In this document: one piece after another, positions 43,154 through 51,960 of the stretch
Layout: each line of letters begins with the position of its first letter
Position numbering within the stretch: the first letter of the stretch is position 1
From: an uncultured Lachnospiraceae bacterium
GTDB taxonomy: Bacteria; Bacillota; Clostridia; Lachnospirales; Lachnospiraceae
Direction: 5' to 3'
NCBI GenBank assembly: GCA_934317845.1
Contig: CAKRES010000009.1
Location: 41,054-105,053, forward strand
Length of the DNA: 64,000 bases
The notes under the pieces: generated by a model
What the model was told of the DNA's origin: nothing
The model's database searches: none
What the model saw: only the letters and a program-made list of their open reading frames with translations
Program-made: the position numbers and the translations under genes

Positions 43154-44266
43154 TTAACTCAAATAATTTTTAATTGGAATCCTTACTTTTACATTGAATG
43201 TGCCATCTTTATTATTTTTAAATTGAAGATCTCCATTTAAAAGAAATACTCTCTCATAAAGATTACCTACTATGGAAGATGGATTGTTTCTCATTTCATT
43301 ATAGAAATTGATATATTCACCGATCACTTTTCCCGTAATAATAAGATAGCCATCATCATATGCAAATCGAAGATATACCATCATCGGACTGCATTTTAAA
43401 ATGAAGGAATTTAATAATCCCTTGAATAGATCTAACAAACAGCGGTTCAGATCAGAATTAACCTGATTGATCGGTTCCAGATTTGATACCGTAATATGAA
43501 ATTTAATATCCGGATAGATCTGTGTTACACTTCCTATATAATTATTTAGTAAATCACATAAAGGCTGATTAGGTTCTATAAAACTATAGGTATGGATCAA
43601 TTTATTTGTTTTGTTCTGGATTTCCTGTACCTGTTTTAAAATAATTTCCAGCTCCTGCTTTGCACGGACAGGATCTGTCTGCACAAAACTCAATGCCAAT
43701 TGCAATTTTTTCAACACTGCATCAGTAGGAAGTACATTCTGTTTTTCCAACTTACTGATAAAAGAAGAATATTTCGTTTTTTCCAGTTGGATCAAACGTT
43801 TCTTCTGTACGATTTCCTTCAGTTCTTTTACAAAATATTCATTGTTATAGGTATCCACCTGCTGCTTGATTGACTTTTTAAACCCTTCCATATAAGTCAG
43901 ATGGTCAACCAGATCATTAATCAATGTGATCGTATGGTCACATTCTTCCTGTTTCTTCTCTAACTTTAGACAGACCAGCTCATACTGCACATGCAGCATT
44001 TCAATCTCCTTCTTCTTTGTTTCACTCGGCTCCATCTTATTCTCTCCGGCATATGGCGTAAATGCTGCATGAGAATCCGACATGCCGGATTGATTCTGGT
44101 ATTTTAAAATTCGGTCTTCGTCTTCCAATTCCAATTGCAATTTTTTCTTTTCTGTTTCCAGATTAGTAAATTCAATTTTCTGCCGATTTAATGTAAGAGT
44201 AAGAGAATCAATTTTTTCATTATATTGCTCGATCATTTCATCGATCATTTTAACATTGATTTGCAT
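43154..44266 (-). CDS. Coiled-coil protein, degenerate DegS-like histidine kinase
   Basis: The 370-residue protein has no membrane segment. The first 200 residues are nearly continuous coiled coil (MIDEMIEQYNEKIDSLTLTLNRQ and LVCLKLEKKQEECDHTI). The C-terminal 120 residues follow the outline of a GHKL ATPase: a DLLNNYI helix, a LNRCLLDLFKGLLNS N-box-like helix, SIVGNLYERVFLLNGDL and a final strand DGTFNVKVRIPI. The phosphoacceptor His and the G1/G2 glycine boxes are missing. This resembles DegS without kinase chemistry, perhaps a signalling scaffold. The start at 44266 has GGAGG six bases upstream and follows rsmG. Confidence 0.55.
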   Translation of the reverse strand: MQINVKMIDEMIEQYNEKIDSLTLTLNRQKIEFTNLETEKKKLQLELEDEDRILKYQNQSGMSDSHAAFTPYAGENKMEPSETKKKEIEMLHVQYELVCLKLEKKQEECDHTITLINDLVDHLTYMEGFKKSIKQQVDTYNNEYFVKELKEIVQKKRLIQLEKTKYSSFISKLEKQNVLPTDAVLKKLQLALSFVQTDPVRAKQELEIILKQVQEIQNKTNKLIHTYSFIEPNQPLCDLLNNYIGSVTQIYPDIKFHITVSNLEPINQVNSDLNRCLLDLFKGLLNSFILKCSPMMVYLRFAYDDGYLIITGKVIGEYINFYNEMRNNPSSIVGNLYERVFLLNGDLQFKNNKDGTFNVKVRIPIKNYLS

Positions 44267-44281
44267 AAAGGACCTCCTCAT

Positions 44282-44986
44282 CTATAATGGATTTTTTGAA
44301 GGAGTACCGGATTTTCGAGGGTACTGTTTTGGTGTTTTCTTTACCTTTTTAATTGCAACGAGAGAGCGACTGATGTCACTGTCCGGCAGCATAAAATGAT
44401 CCACTGATTCACATTTTCCGCCGCAAAGATAGATCGCACCTTTGCTCTTTTCAAGCTCCTCCTCAACATTACCTGATTTATAAGAAATAAAATATCCATT
44501 CATCGCAACAAAAGGAAGGCAATACTCGGATAATGTAGAAAGATTGGCTACTGCTCTGGAACAGACAAGATCATACTGCTCCCGATATTCTTTTTTTCTG
44601 GCAATCTCCTCTGCTCGTCCATGTATGGCTTCTATCTTTTCAAGTGACAATGCCTCGATCACTTCGTTCAAAAAAAGAACTCTTTTATTCAGCGAATCAA
44701 GCAAAGTAATGGAACAATCCGGATTCATGATCTTTAACGGAATTCCTGGAAATCCTGCCCCTGTTCCCAGATCAAGCAAATGCTTTTTGGAAAAGGTAAC
44801 CTTTGACATAGGCGCAATACTATCTAAAAAATGCTTTACGATCACTTCTTTTTTTTCTGTAATGGCAGTCAGATTCATTACCTTATTTTTTTCAATCAGC
44901 ATTTTATAATACTCTTCAAACTGTGACAGTTGTTCCTCACTGATCGTGATACCAATCTCTTTTGCACAGGATCTTAAATATTCCAT
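44282..44986 (-). CDS. rsmG: 16S rRNA (guanine527-N7)-methyltransferase
   Basis: RsmG methylates G527 of 16S rRNA. The protein shows LLDLGTGAGFPGIPLKI (SAM motif I, about 66-82), ITLLDSLNKRVLFLNEVI, IHGRAEE and VCSRAVANLSTLSEYC, all typical. The 234-residue length is standard. It belongs to the conserved mnmE-mnmG-rsmG block next to parA/parB. Confidence 0.95.
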   Translation of the reverse strand: MEYLRSCAKEIGITISEEQLSQFEEYYKMLIEKNKVMNLTAITEKKEVIVKHFLDSIAPMSKVTFSKKHLLDLGTGAGFPGIPLKIMNPDCSITLLDSLNKRVLFLNEVIEALSLEKIEAIHGRAEEIARKKEYREQYDLVCSRAVANLSTLSEYCLPFVAMNGYFISYKSGNVEEELEKSKGAIYLCGGKCESVDHFMLPDSDISRSLVAIKKVKKTPKQYPRKSGTPSKNPL

Positions 44987-44999
44987 ACCTGCATCCTTT

Positions 45000-46898
45000 C
45001 TATTTATGTCGATTATATTGCTCCAAATATACCATTAAAACAGAAATATCTGCTGGAGAAACTCCCTGGATCCTACTTGCCATACCGATTGTTTCCGGAC
45101 GCATCTGTTTTAATTTCTGTGTTGCTTCGATCCGGAGACTTTTTACATCATCATAATCCAGATCAACAGGAATCTTGCGATTTTCCATTTTTTTAAATTG
45201 GTTCACCTGGCGTTTCTGACGTTCAATATATCCTTCGTATTTGATATTGATCGTAACCTGCTCGATCACATCTTTTGGAAGCAACATTCGATCTTCATCT
45301 AATATTTCAAGAGAATCATAATCAAATTCCGGACGACGGATCAATTCTGCCAATGACGCTGCTGTTTTTAATTCTGCAGAATTATGTTCCTTTAAAAATT
45401 CCTGTACCTTTTTATTTGCTCCAACCTTCACCTGATGAAGACGCTCTACTTCCTGATTGATCATCTGCTCCTTTTGACAAAGGGCATCATAACGTTCTTT
45501 GGAAATCAGACCGATCTCAAAACCCTTTTTTGTTAAACGAAGATCCGCATTATCCTGTCGTAACAGCAGGCGGTACTCCGCTCTGGAAGTCATCATACGA
45601 TAAGGCTCATTTGTTTCCTTTGTCACAAGATCGTCGATCAGCACTCCAATATATGCATCGGAACGGCTGATCAAAAATGCATCCTGTCCATGACAAAAAC
45701 GTGCTGCGTTGATACCGGCGATCAACCCCTGCGCTGCCGCCTCCTCATAACCGGAGCTTCCATTAAACTGTCCACCGCTAAATAAGCCATGAATATTTTT
45801 AAACTCCAGAGAGGATTTCAACTGCATCGCTGCAATACAATCGTACTCAATTGCGTACGCATTTCTTGTAATAACGACATGCTCCAGTCCCGGTACAGTA
45901 CGATACATAGCATACTGCACATCTTCCGGAAGAGAAGAACTCATGCTTCCCACATATAATTCTTCTGTATCTGCGCCCTCCGGCTCAATAAATACATGAT
46001 GCCGCTCCTTATCCTGAAATGTCATCACCTTACTTTCAATACTTGGACAATAACGTGGTCCGGTACTTTCAATTTCTCCATTATAAAGCGGAGACCGGCT
46101 GATATTTTCCCGGATGATCCGGTGTGTCTCTTCATTCGTATACGTCAACCAACAGGAAATCTGCTCTTTTTTTATATCTTCTTCTTTATTTTCAAAAGAA
46201 AATGGAACAATATGTTCATCACCCGGCTGTTCCTTCATTTTAGAAAAATCAACACTTCTCGCATCAATTCTGGCCGGAGTACCTGTCTTAAAACGGTTCA
46301 TCTTTACTCCGAGACGAAGCAGAGCATCCGTAAGATAAGTTGCTGCCTTTAACCCATTCGGTCCTGTTGCTTCACTGACCTCTCCATAAACACAACGGGC
46401 ATTTAAATAAGTTCCGGTACATAAGATAACCGTTTTTGCATGATAAATAGCACCCGATGTCATTTTCACACCGGTGATCGTATAAGAACCGTCCTCATTT
46501 TCTTCCGCACAAAGATCCATGACCTCTCCCTGCCGGATTGTCAGATGATCCGTATGCTGTAAGACAGCACGCATCTCTCTGCTGTAAGCCTCTTTATCTG
46601 CCTGCGCACGGAGACTGTGTACCGCAGGTCCCTTGGAACGATTTAACATCTTAGACTGCAGATAAGTTTTATCAATATTTTTTCCCATTTCTCCACCCAG
46701 CGCATCAATCTCACGCACCAGATGTCCCTTAGAGCTTCCTCCAATATGAGGGTTACAAGGCATAAATGCAATACTGTTCATACTGATCGTAAATAAAATT
46801 GTTTCACAATGAAGTCTTGCCGCCGCCAATGCAGCCTCACATCCGGCATGACCAGCTCCAACTACGATCACATCATAGGTTTCTTCTATATGCATCAT
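45000..46898 (-). CDS. mnmG: tRNA uridine-5-carboxymethylaminomethyl modification enzyme MnmG
   Basis: An FAD protein that works with MnmE to install cmnm5 at U34. It has the dinucleotide fold VIVVGAGHAGCEAALAAAR, then MPCNPHIGGSSKGHLVREIDALGG, KTVILCTGTYL, RFKTGTPAR, and the C-terminal MnmE-binding domain (INIKYEGYIERQ and RPETIGMASRIQGVSPADI). The 632-residue length is normal. AGGAG six bases before the first ATG overlaps the mnmE stop, so translation is coupled. Confidence 0.96.
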   Translation of the reverse strand: MMHIEETYDVIVVGAGHAGCEAALAAARLHCETILFTISMNSIAFMPCNPHIGGSSKGHLVREIDALGGEMGKNIDKTYLQSKMLNRSKGPAVHSLRAQADKEAYSREMRAVLQHTDHLTIRQGEVMDLCAEENEDGSYTITGVKMTSGAIYHAKTVILCTGTYLNARCVYGEVSEATGPNGLKAATYLTDALLRLGVKMNRFKTGTPARIDARSVDFSKMKEQPGDEHIVPFSFENKEEDIKKEQISCWLTYTNEETHRIIRENISRSPLYNGEIESTGPRYCPSIESKVMTFQDKERHHVFIEPEGADTEELYVGSMSSSLPEDVQYAMYRTVPGLEHVVITRNAYAIEYDCIAAMQLKSSLEFKNIHGLFSGGQFNGSSGYEEAAAQGLIAGINAARFCHGQDAFLISRSDAYIGVLIDDLVTKETNEPYRMMTSRAEYRLLLRQDNADLRLTKKGFEIGLISKERYDALCQKEQMINQEVERLHQVKVGANKKVQEFLKEHNSAELKTAASLAELIRRPEFDYDSLEILDEDRMLLPKDVIEQVTINIKYEGYIERQKRQVNQFKKMENRKIPVDLDYDDVKSLRIEATQKLKQMRPETIGMASRIQGVSPADISVLMVYLEQYNRHK

Positions 46899-46907
46899 CT
46901 TTCACTC

Positions 46908-48296
46908 CTATTTTCCGGTACAAAATTCTTCAAAAATACGATTGACCAGATCATCTTCCATCGCTTCTCCAATAATCCTTCCCAATGCTTCATATGCATC
47001 CATCAGATCAATGGTATAAAAATCCTCTGACATTCCCATTTCAATACTTGAAAGCACACGGTCAATACTTTCCAATGCGGACTCCAGACATTCTGTATGA
47101 CGCTGTCTGGTAAGATAGGTTTCTTCCTTCGCATCAAACGAACCATCAAAAAACATCTCTTTCACAAGCTGCTCAAACTGATCCAGACCTTTCTTTGTTT
47201 TCATAGAGGTAGAAAGGATCGGAGCATCGATCTTATCATTCATCATAGCTTCCGTGATCATCGGTGTCAGATCAGATTTATTTAAAAAGACGATCGTCTT
47301 TTTCTCTTTGACCAATGCTATAATTTCTTCATCTTCCTCGGTCAGTGGAGTAGACGCATCTACCAGATAACAGATTAGATCAGCATCTAATATACTGTTT
47401 TTACTTTTTTCAACACCAATTTTTTCTACTACATCTTCTGTATCTCTGATTCCTGCAGTATCGATCATACAAAAAGGAATCCCACCAATACTGATATATT
47501 CCATTAACGTATCTCTTGTTGTTCCCGGTACATCTGTAACAATCGCGCGGTTTTCTCCAAGCAAAACATTTAATAGAGAAGATTTTCCTGCATTCGGCTT
47601 TCCGACAATAGCAGTCTTGATCCCCTCTCTCATGATCCTTCCATCTTCTGCATGGGAAAGCAGCGTTTTCATCTGCTCTTTTATCCCCTTAAGCACTTCT
47701 TCTAAATGCTCTGAAAAACCATCTAAGCTGACATGCTCCGGATCATCCAACGCATATTCAATATAAGCATTTTCATGAATGATCTGATCACGAAATGACT
47801 GTATTTTATGCTTCAGGCTTCCGGACAACTGCTTTTGTGAAACTCTTAAAGCCTGTTCATTATTGGCATGAATGACATCCATGACCGCTTCTGCCTGCGT
47901 CAGATCCATTCTTCCATTTAAAAAGGCACGCTTCGTATATTCTCCCGGTTCCGCACTTCTTGCTCCATGACGCAGCAAGAGATTTAAAATACGCTGACAG
48001 ACATACATGCCTCCATGTGCATCAATCTCCACCGTATCTTCTCCCGTATAAGAATGTGGTCCTTTCATATATAATAAAATACATTCATCAATCCGTTCTT
48101 TTGTCTCTGGATCAACGATCTGTCCATAATGCGCTGTATAGGTTTTCATGGAAAGAAGATCCACTTCTTTTCTGTTTGGTACAAATAATTTTGCTGCTAT
48201 TGCAAGTGCCTGATCCCCACTTACACGGATCACACCGATCCCGGCATCCGTATATCCACTTGCAATAGAAGCAATCGTATCTGATTCAAATTTCAT
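46908..48296 (-). CDS. mnmE: tRNA modification GTPase MnmE
   Basis: The partner of MnmG. An N-terminal folate-binding domain (DTIASIASGYTDAGIGVIRVSGDQA) and a helical domain surround a G domain with VGKPNAGKSSLLNVLLGENRAIVTDVPGTTRD (G1, G2), DTAGIRDTEDVVEKIGVEKS (G3) and NKSD (G4). It ends with the catalytic FCTGK. The ATG at 48296 gives the usual N-terminus, with GGGTGAT close upstream. It starts 26 bp past the jag terminator. Confidence 0.95.
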   Translation of the reverse strand: MKFESDTIASIASGYTDAGIGVIRVSGDQALAIAAKLFVPNRKEVDLLSMKTYTAHYGQIVDPETKERIDECILLYMKGPHSYTGEDTVEIDAHGGMYVCQRILNLLLRHGARSAEPGEYTKRAFLNGRMDLTQAEAVMDVIHANNEQALRVSQKQLSGSLKHKIQSFRDQIIHENAYIEYALDDPEHVSLDGFSEHLEEVLKGIKEQMKTLLSHAEDGRIMREGIKTAIVGKPNAGKSSLLNVLLGENRAIVTDVPGTTRDTLMEYISIGGIPFCMIDTAGIRDTEDVVEKIGVEKSKNSILDADLICYLVDASTPLTEEDEEIIALVKEKKTIVFLNKSDLTPMITEAMMNDKIDAPILSTSMKTKKGLDQFEQLVKEMFFDGSFDAKEETYLTRQRHTECLESALESIDRVLSSIEMGMSEDFYTIDLMDAYEALGRIIGEAMEDDLVNRIFEEFCTGK

Positions 48297-48321
48297 AATA
48301 TCACCCAATAACAATTTATCA

Positions 48322-48361
48322 TAAAAAAAGGAAACTGTATAGGTATATCACAGTTTCCTTT
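48322..48361 (-). terminator. Terminator after jag
   Basis: On the minus strand, AAAGGAAACTGT pairs with ACAGTTTCCTTT and ends in a T-run (12-bp arms 48350-48361 and 48327-48338). It separates the rpmH-jag operon from mnmE. Confidence 0.85.
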
Positions 48362-48385
48362 CACTAAACTTGCGTCACAAATTAC

Positions 48386-49303
48386 TTATTTTTTTAAAAT
48401 GACAACCACCTTACGATAAGGTTCTTCTCCCTCAGATTTTGTGGTAACAAAACGGTCATTTTGTAATGCAGAATGAATGATTCTTCTCTCATAAGGATTC
48501 ATTGGCTCTAAATATACCGGACGTTTTGTTTTCTTTACTTTGTAAGCAATGTTCTTTGCCAGATGCTCTAATGTCTGTTTTCTTCTGGCACGATAATTCT
48601 CGGTATCCATCTTTACACGAAGATACTGATTACTCAGCTTATTGCAGTAAAGAGAGGTGAGATACTGTAATGAATCCAGCGTATTTCCACGCTTTCCGAT
48701 CAATACACCCATCTCGTCTCCGGATAATTCAATATTAACATCATTCTTTTCCTTATCAAATGTAATAGCAACTTCTGTCTCAATCTTCATTGCTGCAAAT
48801 ACATCATTCAGGAATTTCTTTGTTTCTTCTAAAATAGTATCAATATTATCCGGATTTACGATCACACGTTCCTGCTTTTCCGGACGTTCTGTTTTTTCAA
48901 CTTTTACTGCTTCTTCTTTCTTCTTTGGCTCTTCCTTTTTTGCAGCAGGAGCCGTAGCAGCTTTTTTCTCTACCTTTTTTTCTTCTTTCTTCTGAATGGA
49001 AGTTTTGTTATTGTTAAAGGTATCTACTTTAACCTGATCATCCTTTACTTCCATTGTAAATTTCGGCTTTTTCTTTTCTTCCAGACTCTTATCCGCAGTC
49101 TTTGCAGCTTCTTCTACTAAAACATCACTCTCTGTTTTAATTCTTGCTTTGATCAAAGCCTGCTTTTTACCAAATCCTAAAAATCCATTAGAGCCTTCTT
49201 CTACAACTTCATACACTAATTCCGTACTTGGCACTCCAAAGCTCAGACTTGCTTCTGTAATTGCTTCATCTACGCTTGCAGCTTTAAACTCTTTCATTTC
49301 CAT
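48386..49303 (-). CDS. khpB: RNA-binding protein Jag (KhpB/SpoIIIJ-associated)
   Basis: The 305-residue protein has a Jag_N domain (EFKAASVDEAITEASLSFGVPSTELVYEVVEEGSNGFLGFGKKQA, about 4-50). A Lys/Glu/Ala-rich linker (about 60-155) follows, then a KH domain (NVELSGDEMGVLIGKRGNTLDSLQYL, about 190-220) and an R3H domain (PMNPYERRIIHSALQNDRFVTTKSEG). It binds RNA and is tied to cell elongation and division control. The linker is longer than in Bacillus. It is the last gene of the rpmH-rnpA-yidD-yidC-jag operon. Confidence 0.93.
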   Translation of the reverse strand: MEMKEFKAASVDEAITEASLSFGVPSTELVYEVVEEGSNGFLGFGKKQALIKARIKTESDVLVEEAAKTADKSLEEKKKPKFTMEVKDDQVKVDTFNNNKTSIQKKEEKKVEKKAATAPAAKKEEPKKKEEAVKVEKTERPEKQERVIVNPDNIDTILEETKKFLNDVFAAMKIETEVAITFDKEKNDVNIELSGDEMGVLIGKRGNTLDSLQYLTSLYCNKLSNQYLRVKMDTENYRARRKQTLEHLAKNIAYKVKKTKRPVYLEPMNPYERRIIHSALQNDRFVTTKSEGEEPYRKVVVILKK

Positions 49304-49320
49304 TCGTACTCCACTCCCTT

Positions 49321-50592
49321 CTAATCCTCATCCTTCAACATATTCGCAATCTGTGAAATGCTCATTTTCTGATTGTCAGAAGAACCCTTCTTCTTGGATG
49401 GTTTTGCCTTGTTTTCTGTTTCTTCGTTCTGTTCCACCTCCGGAGCAGAGGAAGGAGCATCTACGACAAAATCAATCTTTTTCGTATTGATCTTCGCCGC
49501 ATTTGCAACTGTTTTCTTTTCATTTACCGTAGCTGTACTGTTCGTCTGTGTTGATGCCCCGGTACTTGCTTCCATCATACGGTCATACAATGTTTTCTTC
49601 TTATTATTTTTAGCCTTTTGTACCTGTTTGTCAATCACTTTTTCCATGTCAACATGGTCAAAGTATACATTTAATCCTACCTGCTGAATGATCGTGAAAA
49701 ATGCAGTAGCTGCCCAGTATAAACCGATACCGGCAGGAAGTGAGTAGTAAATAACCAAACTCATGATCGGCATTACATTCATCATGATCTTCATGCTGTT
49801 TCCCATGCTCTGCGCTTCTTCCGGCATTTCCGGCTGACGGATGGTCTTCGTCTGTAACCACTGGAAAAATGCTGCCATAACCGGGATCAACAGATAAATA
49901 GAAATCTTATGCGCACTTGGATACTCAGCAATATTGATTCCGAAAATAAAATCATTCAGCTCCTGGATCTTTGGAACATACTTATCTATATTAGAAATAA
50001 CGTCCGGGAAATTTGCAAAAATCTCTTTTGCCTGATCCCAGGAGGAATCTTTAAATCTTCCTAATAAGGAAATAACATCCGATGTGCTGCTGTAATCTTT
50101 AAAGTAGCTTGTAGCACGAAGTTCCTGTGCCATACCACTCATTTTTCCGACTACCTTTGTACCGGCATCCACCATTGGCTGTGCGATATGCATGTACACG
50201 TCACCAACAGAAGAAATATAATTTGGAATATTATATACGATCTTGATAATTCCAAATAAAATTGGAAACTGGATCAGCATTGGCAGACATCCGCTTGTCG
50301 GAGAAGTACCATATTTTTTGTAGACCTCCTGCTGTTCCTGCTGCTGCTTGATCATACTGTCCTGATCTTTTTTTCCACGATATTTTTTAGAAATCTTATT
50401 TAATTCCGGCTGTATATACTGGGTGATCTTGGAACGTTTCTGCTGAATATAAGTAAGCGGAAACAGGATCAAACGCATGATCAATGAGAAAATGATAATG
50501 GTAAGACCAAGGTTTGCAATTCCAAAATGTCCTAATCCAACATAGATCCAATCTATAATATAGCCCAGTAACTTTGCTATCCAATCAATCAC
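49321..50592 (-). CDS. yidC: Membrane protein insertase YidC
   Basis: YidC inserts and folds membrane proteins. Membrane segments lie near 22-45 (LGLTIIIFSLIMRLILFPLTY, with the hydrophilic-groove Arg), 95-115 (LPMLIQFPILFGIIKIVYNI), about 225 (ISIYLLIPVMAAFFQWL) and 265-300 (PIMSLVIYYSLPAGIGLYWAA). Between the first two is the cytoplasmic helical hairpin KRSKITQYIQPELNKISKKY. No lipoprotein signal is present. A long charged C-terminal tail (after 330) may bind ribosomes. Its start overlaps the yidD stop by 8 bp. Confidence 0.95.
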   Translation of the reverse strand: MIDWIAKLLGYIIDWIYVGLGHFGIANLGLTIIIFSLIMRLILFPLTYIQQKRSKITQYIQPELNKISKKYRGKKDQDSMIKQQQEQQEVYKKYGTSPTSGCLPMLIQFPILFGIIKIVYNIPNYISSVGDVYMHIAQPMVDAGTKVVGKMSGMAQELRATSYFKDYSSTSDVISLLGRFKDSSWDQAKEIFANFPDVISNIDKYVPKIQELNDFIFGINIAEYPSAHKISIYLLIPVMAAFFQWLQTKTIRQPEMPEEAQSMGNSMKIMMNVMPIMSLVIYYSLPAGIGLYWAATAFFTIIQQVGLNVYFDHVDMEKVIDKQVQKAKNNKKKTLYDRMMEASTGASTQTNSTATVNEKKTVANAAKINTKKIDFVVDAPSSAPEVEQNEETENKAKPSKKKGSSDNQKMSISQIANMLKDED

Positions 50593-50827
50593 TATTCTTT
50601 TTCCTCCTTAAATTAGGAACCGGATCATAACCCCCTTTTGAAAAAGGATTACATCGTAAGATCCTCCATATAGCAAGAATCACACCTAAGATCACACCAT
50701 TTGTCTCTATCGCTTCAATGGCATACTGTGAACAGGTCGGTACATACTTGCATGTCGGGTATCCCTTACATCCGGAAATATACCTTTGATAAAACTTAAT
50801 AGGATAAATTACTATTTTTTTTATCAT
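50585..50827 (-). CDS. yidD: Membrane protein insertion efficiency factor YidD
   Basis: The 80-residue protein has the family signature: YQRYISGCKGYPTCKYVPTCSQYAIEAIE, then WRILRCNPFSKGGYDPVP with the conserved cysteines. It is a peripheral membrane protein that helps YidC-dependent insertion. It lies between rnpA and yidC, overlapping yidC. Confidence 0.95.
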   Translation of the reverse strand: MIKKIVIYPIKFYQRYISGCKGYPTCKYVPTCSQYAIEAIETNGVILGVILAIWRILRCNPFSKGGYDPVPNLRRKKNSD

Positions 50828-50830
50828 ATT

Positions 50831-51169
50831 CTAATCTTCCTTTAAAATATGATGTAACTTACACAAATGCAGGAACGATTTTTGAACCTCCTGACATTTG
50901 ACTCCAACAACTTCCGGTCTTGCCAGCACCACAATATCATATCCTTTTAAAAGCTGCTCGTCGGATAACCGGTAGCTTTCTCTTACCAGTCTGCAAAAAC
51001 GGTGCCGGACAACACTGTTGCCTATTTTTTTACTGACGGAAATCCCCAAACGATTGGTATCTTTTCCATTTTTTCTCACATACATGATCAAATGCTGGTT
51101 GGCTTTTGAATGATGTGCGCGATAAACGACTGAAAACTCTCTGTTCTTTAACGAAATTATGTTACCCAA
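50831..51169 (-). CDS. rnpA: Ribonuclease P protein component
   Basis: RnpA binds RNase P RNA and the pre-tRNA leader. SLKNREFSVVYRAHHSK at the N-terminus and the RNR-type motif KKIGNSVVRHRFCRLVRESYRL are characteristic. The start codon is apparently TTG at 51169. An in-frame TAG lies just upstream, and no ATG or GTG is available before the conserved N-terminus. The ribosome site is poor, so output probably depends on coupling or is kept low relative to rpmH. Confidence 0.94.
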   Translation of the reverse strand: MGNIISLKNREFSVVYRAHHSKANQHLIMYVRKNGKDTNRLGISVSKKIGNSVVRHRFCRLVRESYRLSDEQLLKGYDIVVLARPEVVGVKCQEVQKSFLHLCKLHHILKED

Positions 51170-51270
51170 ACTCTACCAAATCCATTCTGATTTCTCATAC
51201 AAAAAATTGCCTAGAAAAAGAAAAGGCCACAACAATCTGCGACCTCCTCACCTACATACCCAATAACAGA

Positions 51271-51405
51271 TTATGCTGTTAATTTATGTCTTCCTTTTGC
51301 TCTTCTAGATGCAAGCACTTTACGTCCATTAGCTGTAGCCATTCTTTTTCTAAAACCATGAACTTTAGATCTCTGTCTCTTCTTTGGCTGATATGTCATC
51401 TTCAT
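51271..51405 (-). CDS. rpmH: Ribosomal protein L34
   Basis: The 44-residue protein MKMTYQPKKRQRSKVHGFRK, continuing with RMATANGRKVLASRRAKGRHKL, is a complete bL34. AAGGAGGTG lies eight bases before the ATG. It is the first gene of the leftward rpmH-rnpA-yidD-yidC-jag operon, divergent from dnaA across oriC. Confidence 0.97.
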   Translation of the reverse strand: MKMTYQPKKRQRSKVHGFRKRMATANGRKVLASRRAKGRHKLTA

Positions 51406-51506
51406 AACCAGAACACCTCCTTAATCCGAATATCTCCTATTAAATAGATTTTGTTTTATTTATATGAGGGGCAGACTTCTACCCTAAAATAAAAACATCA
51501 AGTCAT

Positions 51507-51535
51507 ATTATAGGTAATAACCCCCCATAAGTCAA
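51507..51535 (-). promoter_or_regulatory. rpmH operon promoter
   Basis: On the minus strand: TTGACT (51535-51530), 17 bp, TATAAT (51512-51507). Confidence 0.85.
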
Positions 51536-51540
51536 GGAAA

Positions 51541-51884
51541 TATACGAATTTTTTTCTATAAACAAATTTCTACACATCCTTGCACATAATTATGAACATA
51601 TTGTTTATAAGTTAACTTTTACATACAAAGTTATACACATTTCTTTACTAATTTTGGAGCATAATTTCAATAAATACTGTTTTTTGGGGTTTTTTTCTCT
51701 CTTTACATCATTTACATTTCAAACATTTCTGACAATTCCAGACATTTTCAGAAAATGTGTTTCTTCCTATTATAATGGATTCTTTTTACCTTTTCCTGTT
51801 ATAAACATATCCCACTCTCTTCTTACCTATGCAAATTGAACAGACAATAAGATAATATCTTTCATATTTTCTTCAAATGTTTTC
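51541..51884. other. oriC part 1: AT-rich rpmH-dnaA intergenic region with DnaA-box-like motifs
   Basis: The 555-bp gap between rpmH and dnaA is very AT-rich. It holds TTATGAACA (51590-51598), the complement of TTATAAACA (51602-51610), the canonical-type TTATACACA (51631-51639) and TTATAAACA (51799-51807). These fit DnaA binding, although most differ from the TTATNCACA consensus by A in place of the first C. No gene is visible. Confidence 0.7.
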
Positions 51885-51913
51885 TTCAAAAAAGGCCACT
51901 TATGTGCTATAAT
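51885..51913 (+). promoter_or_regulatory. dnaA promoter
   Basis: Extended -10 TGCTATAAT (TATAAT 51908-51913) with a weak -35 TTCAAA at 51885-51890, 17-bp spacing, 47 bp before the ATG. Confidence 0.65.
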
Positions 51914-51960
51914 AAAATGTACTTATATCGCTTTTATTTTTGTTTTAAAGGAGTTTTATC

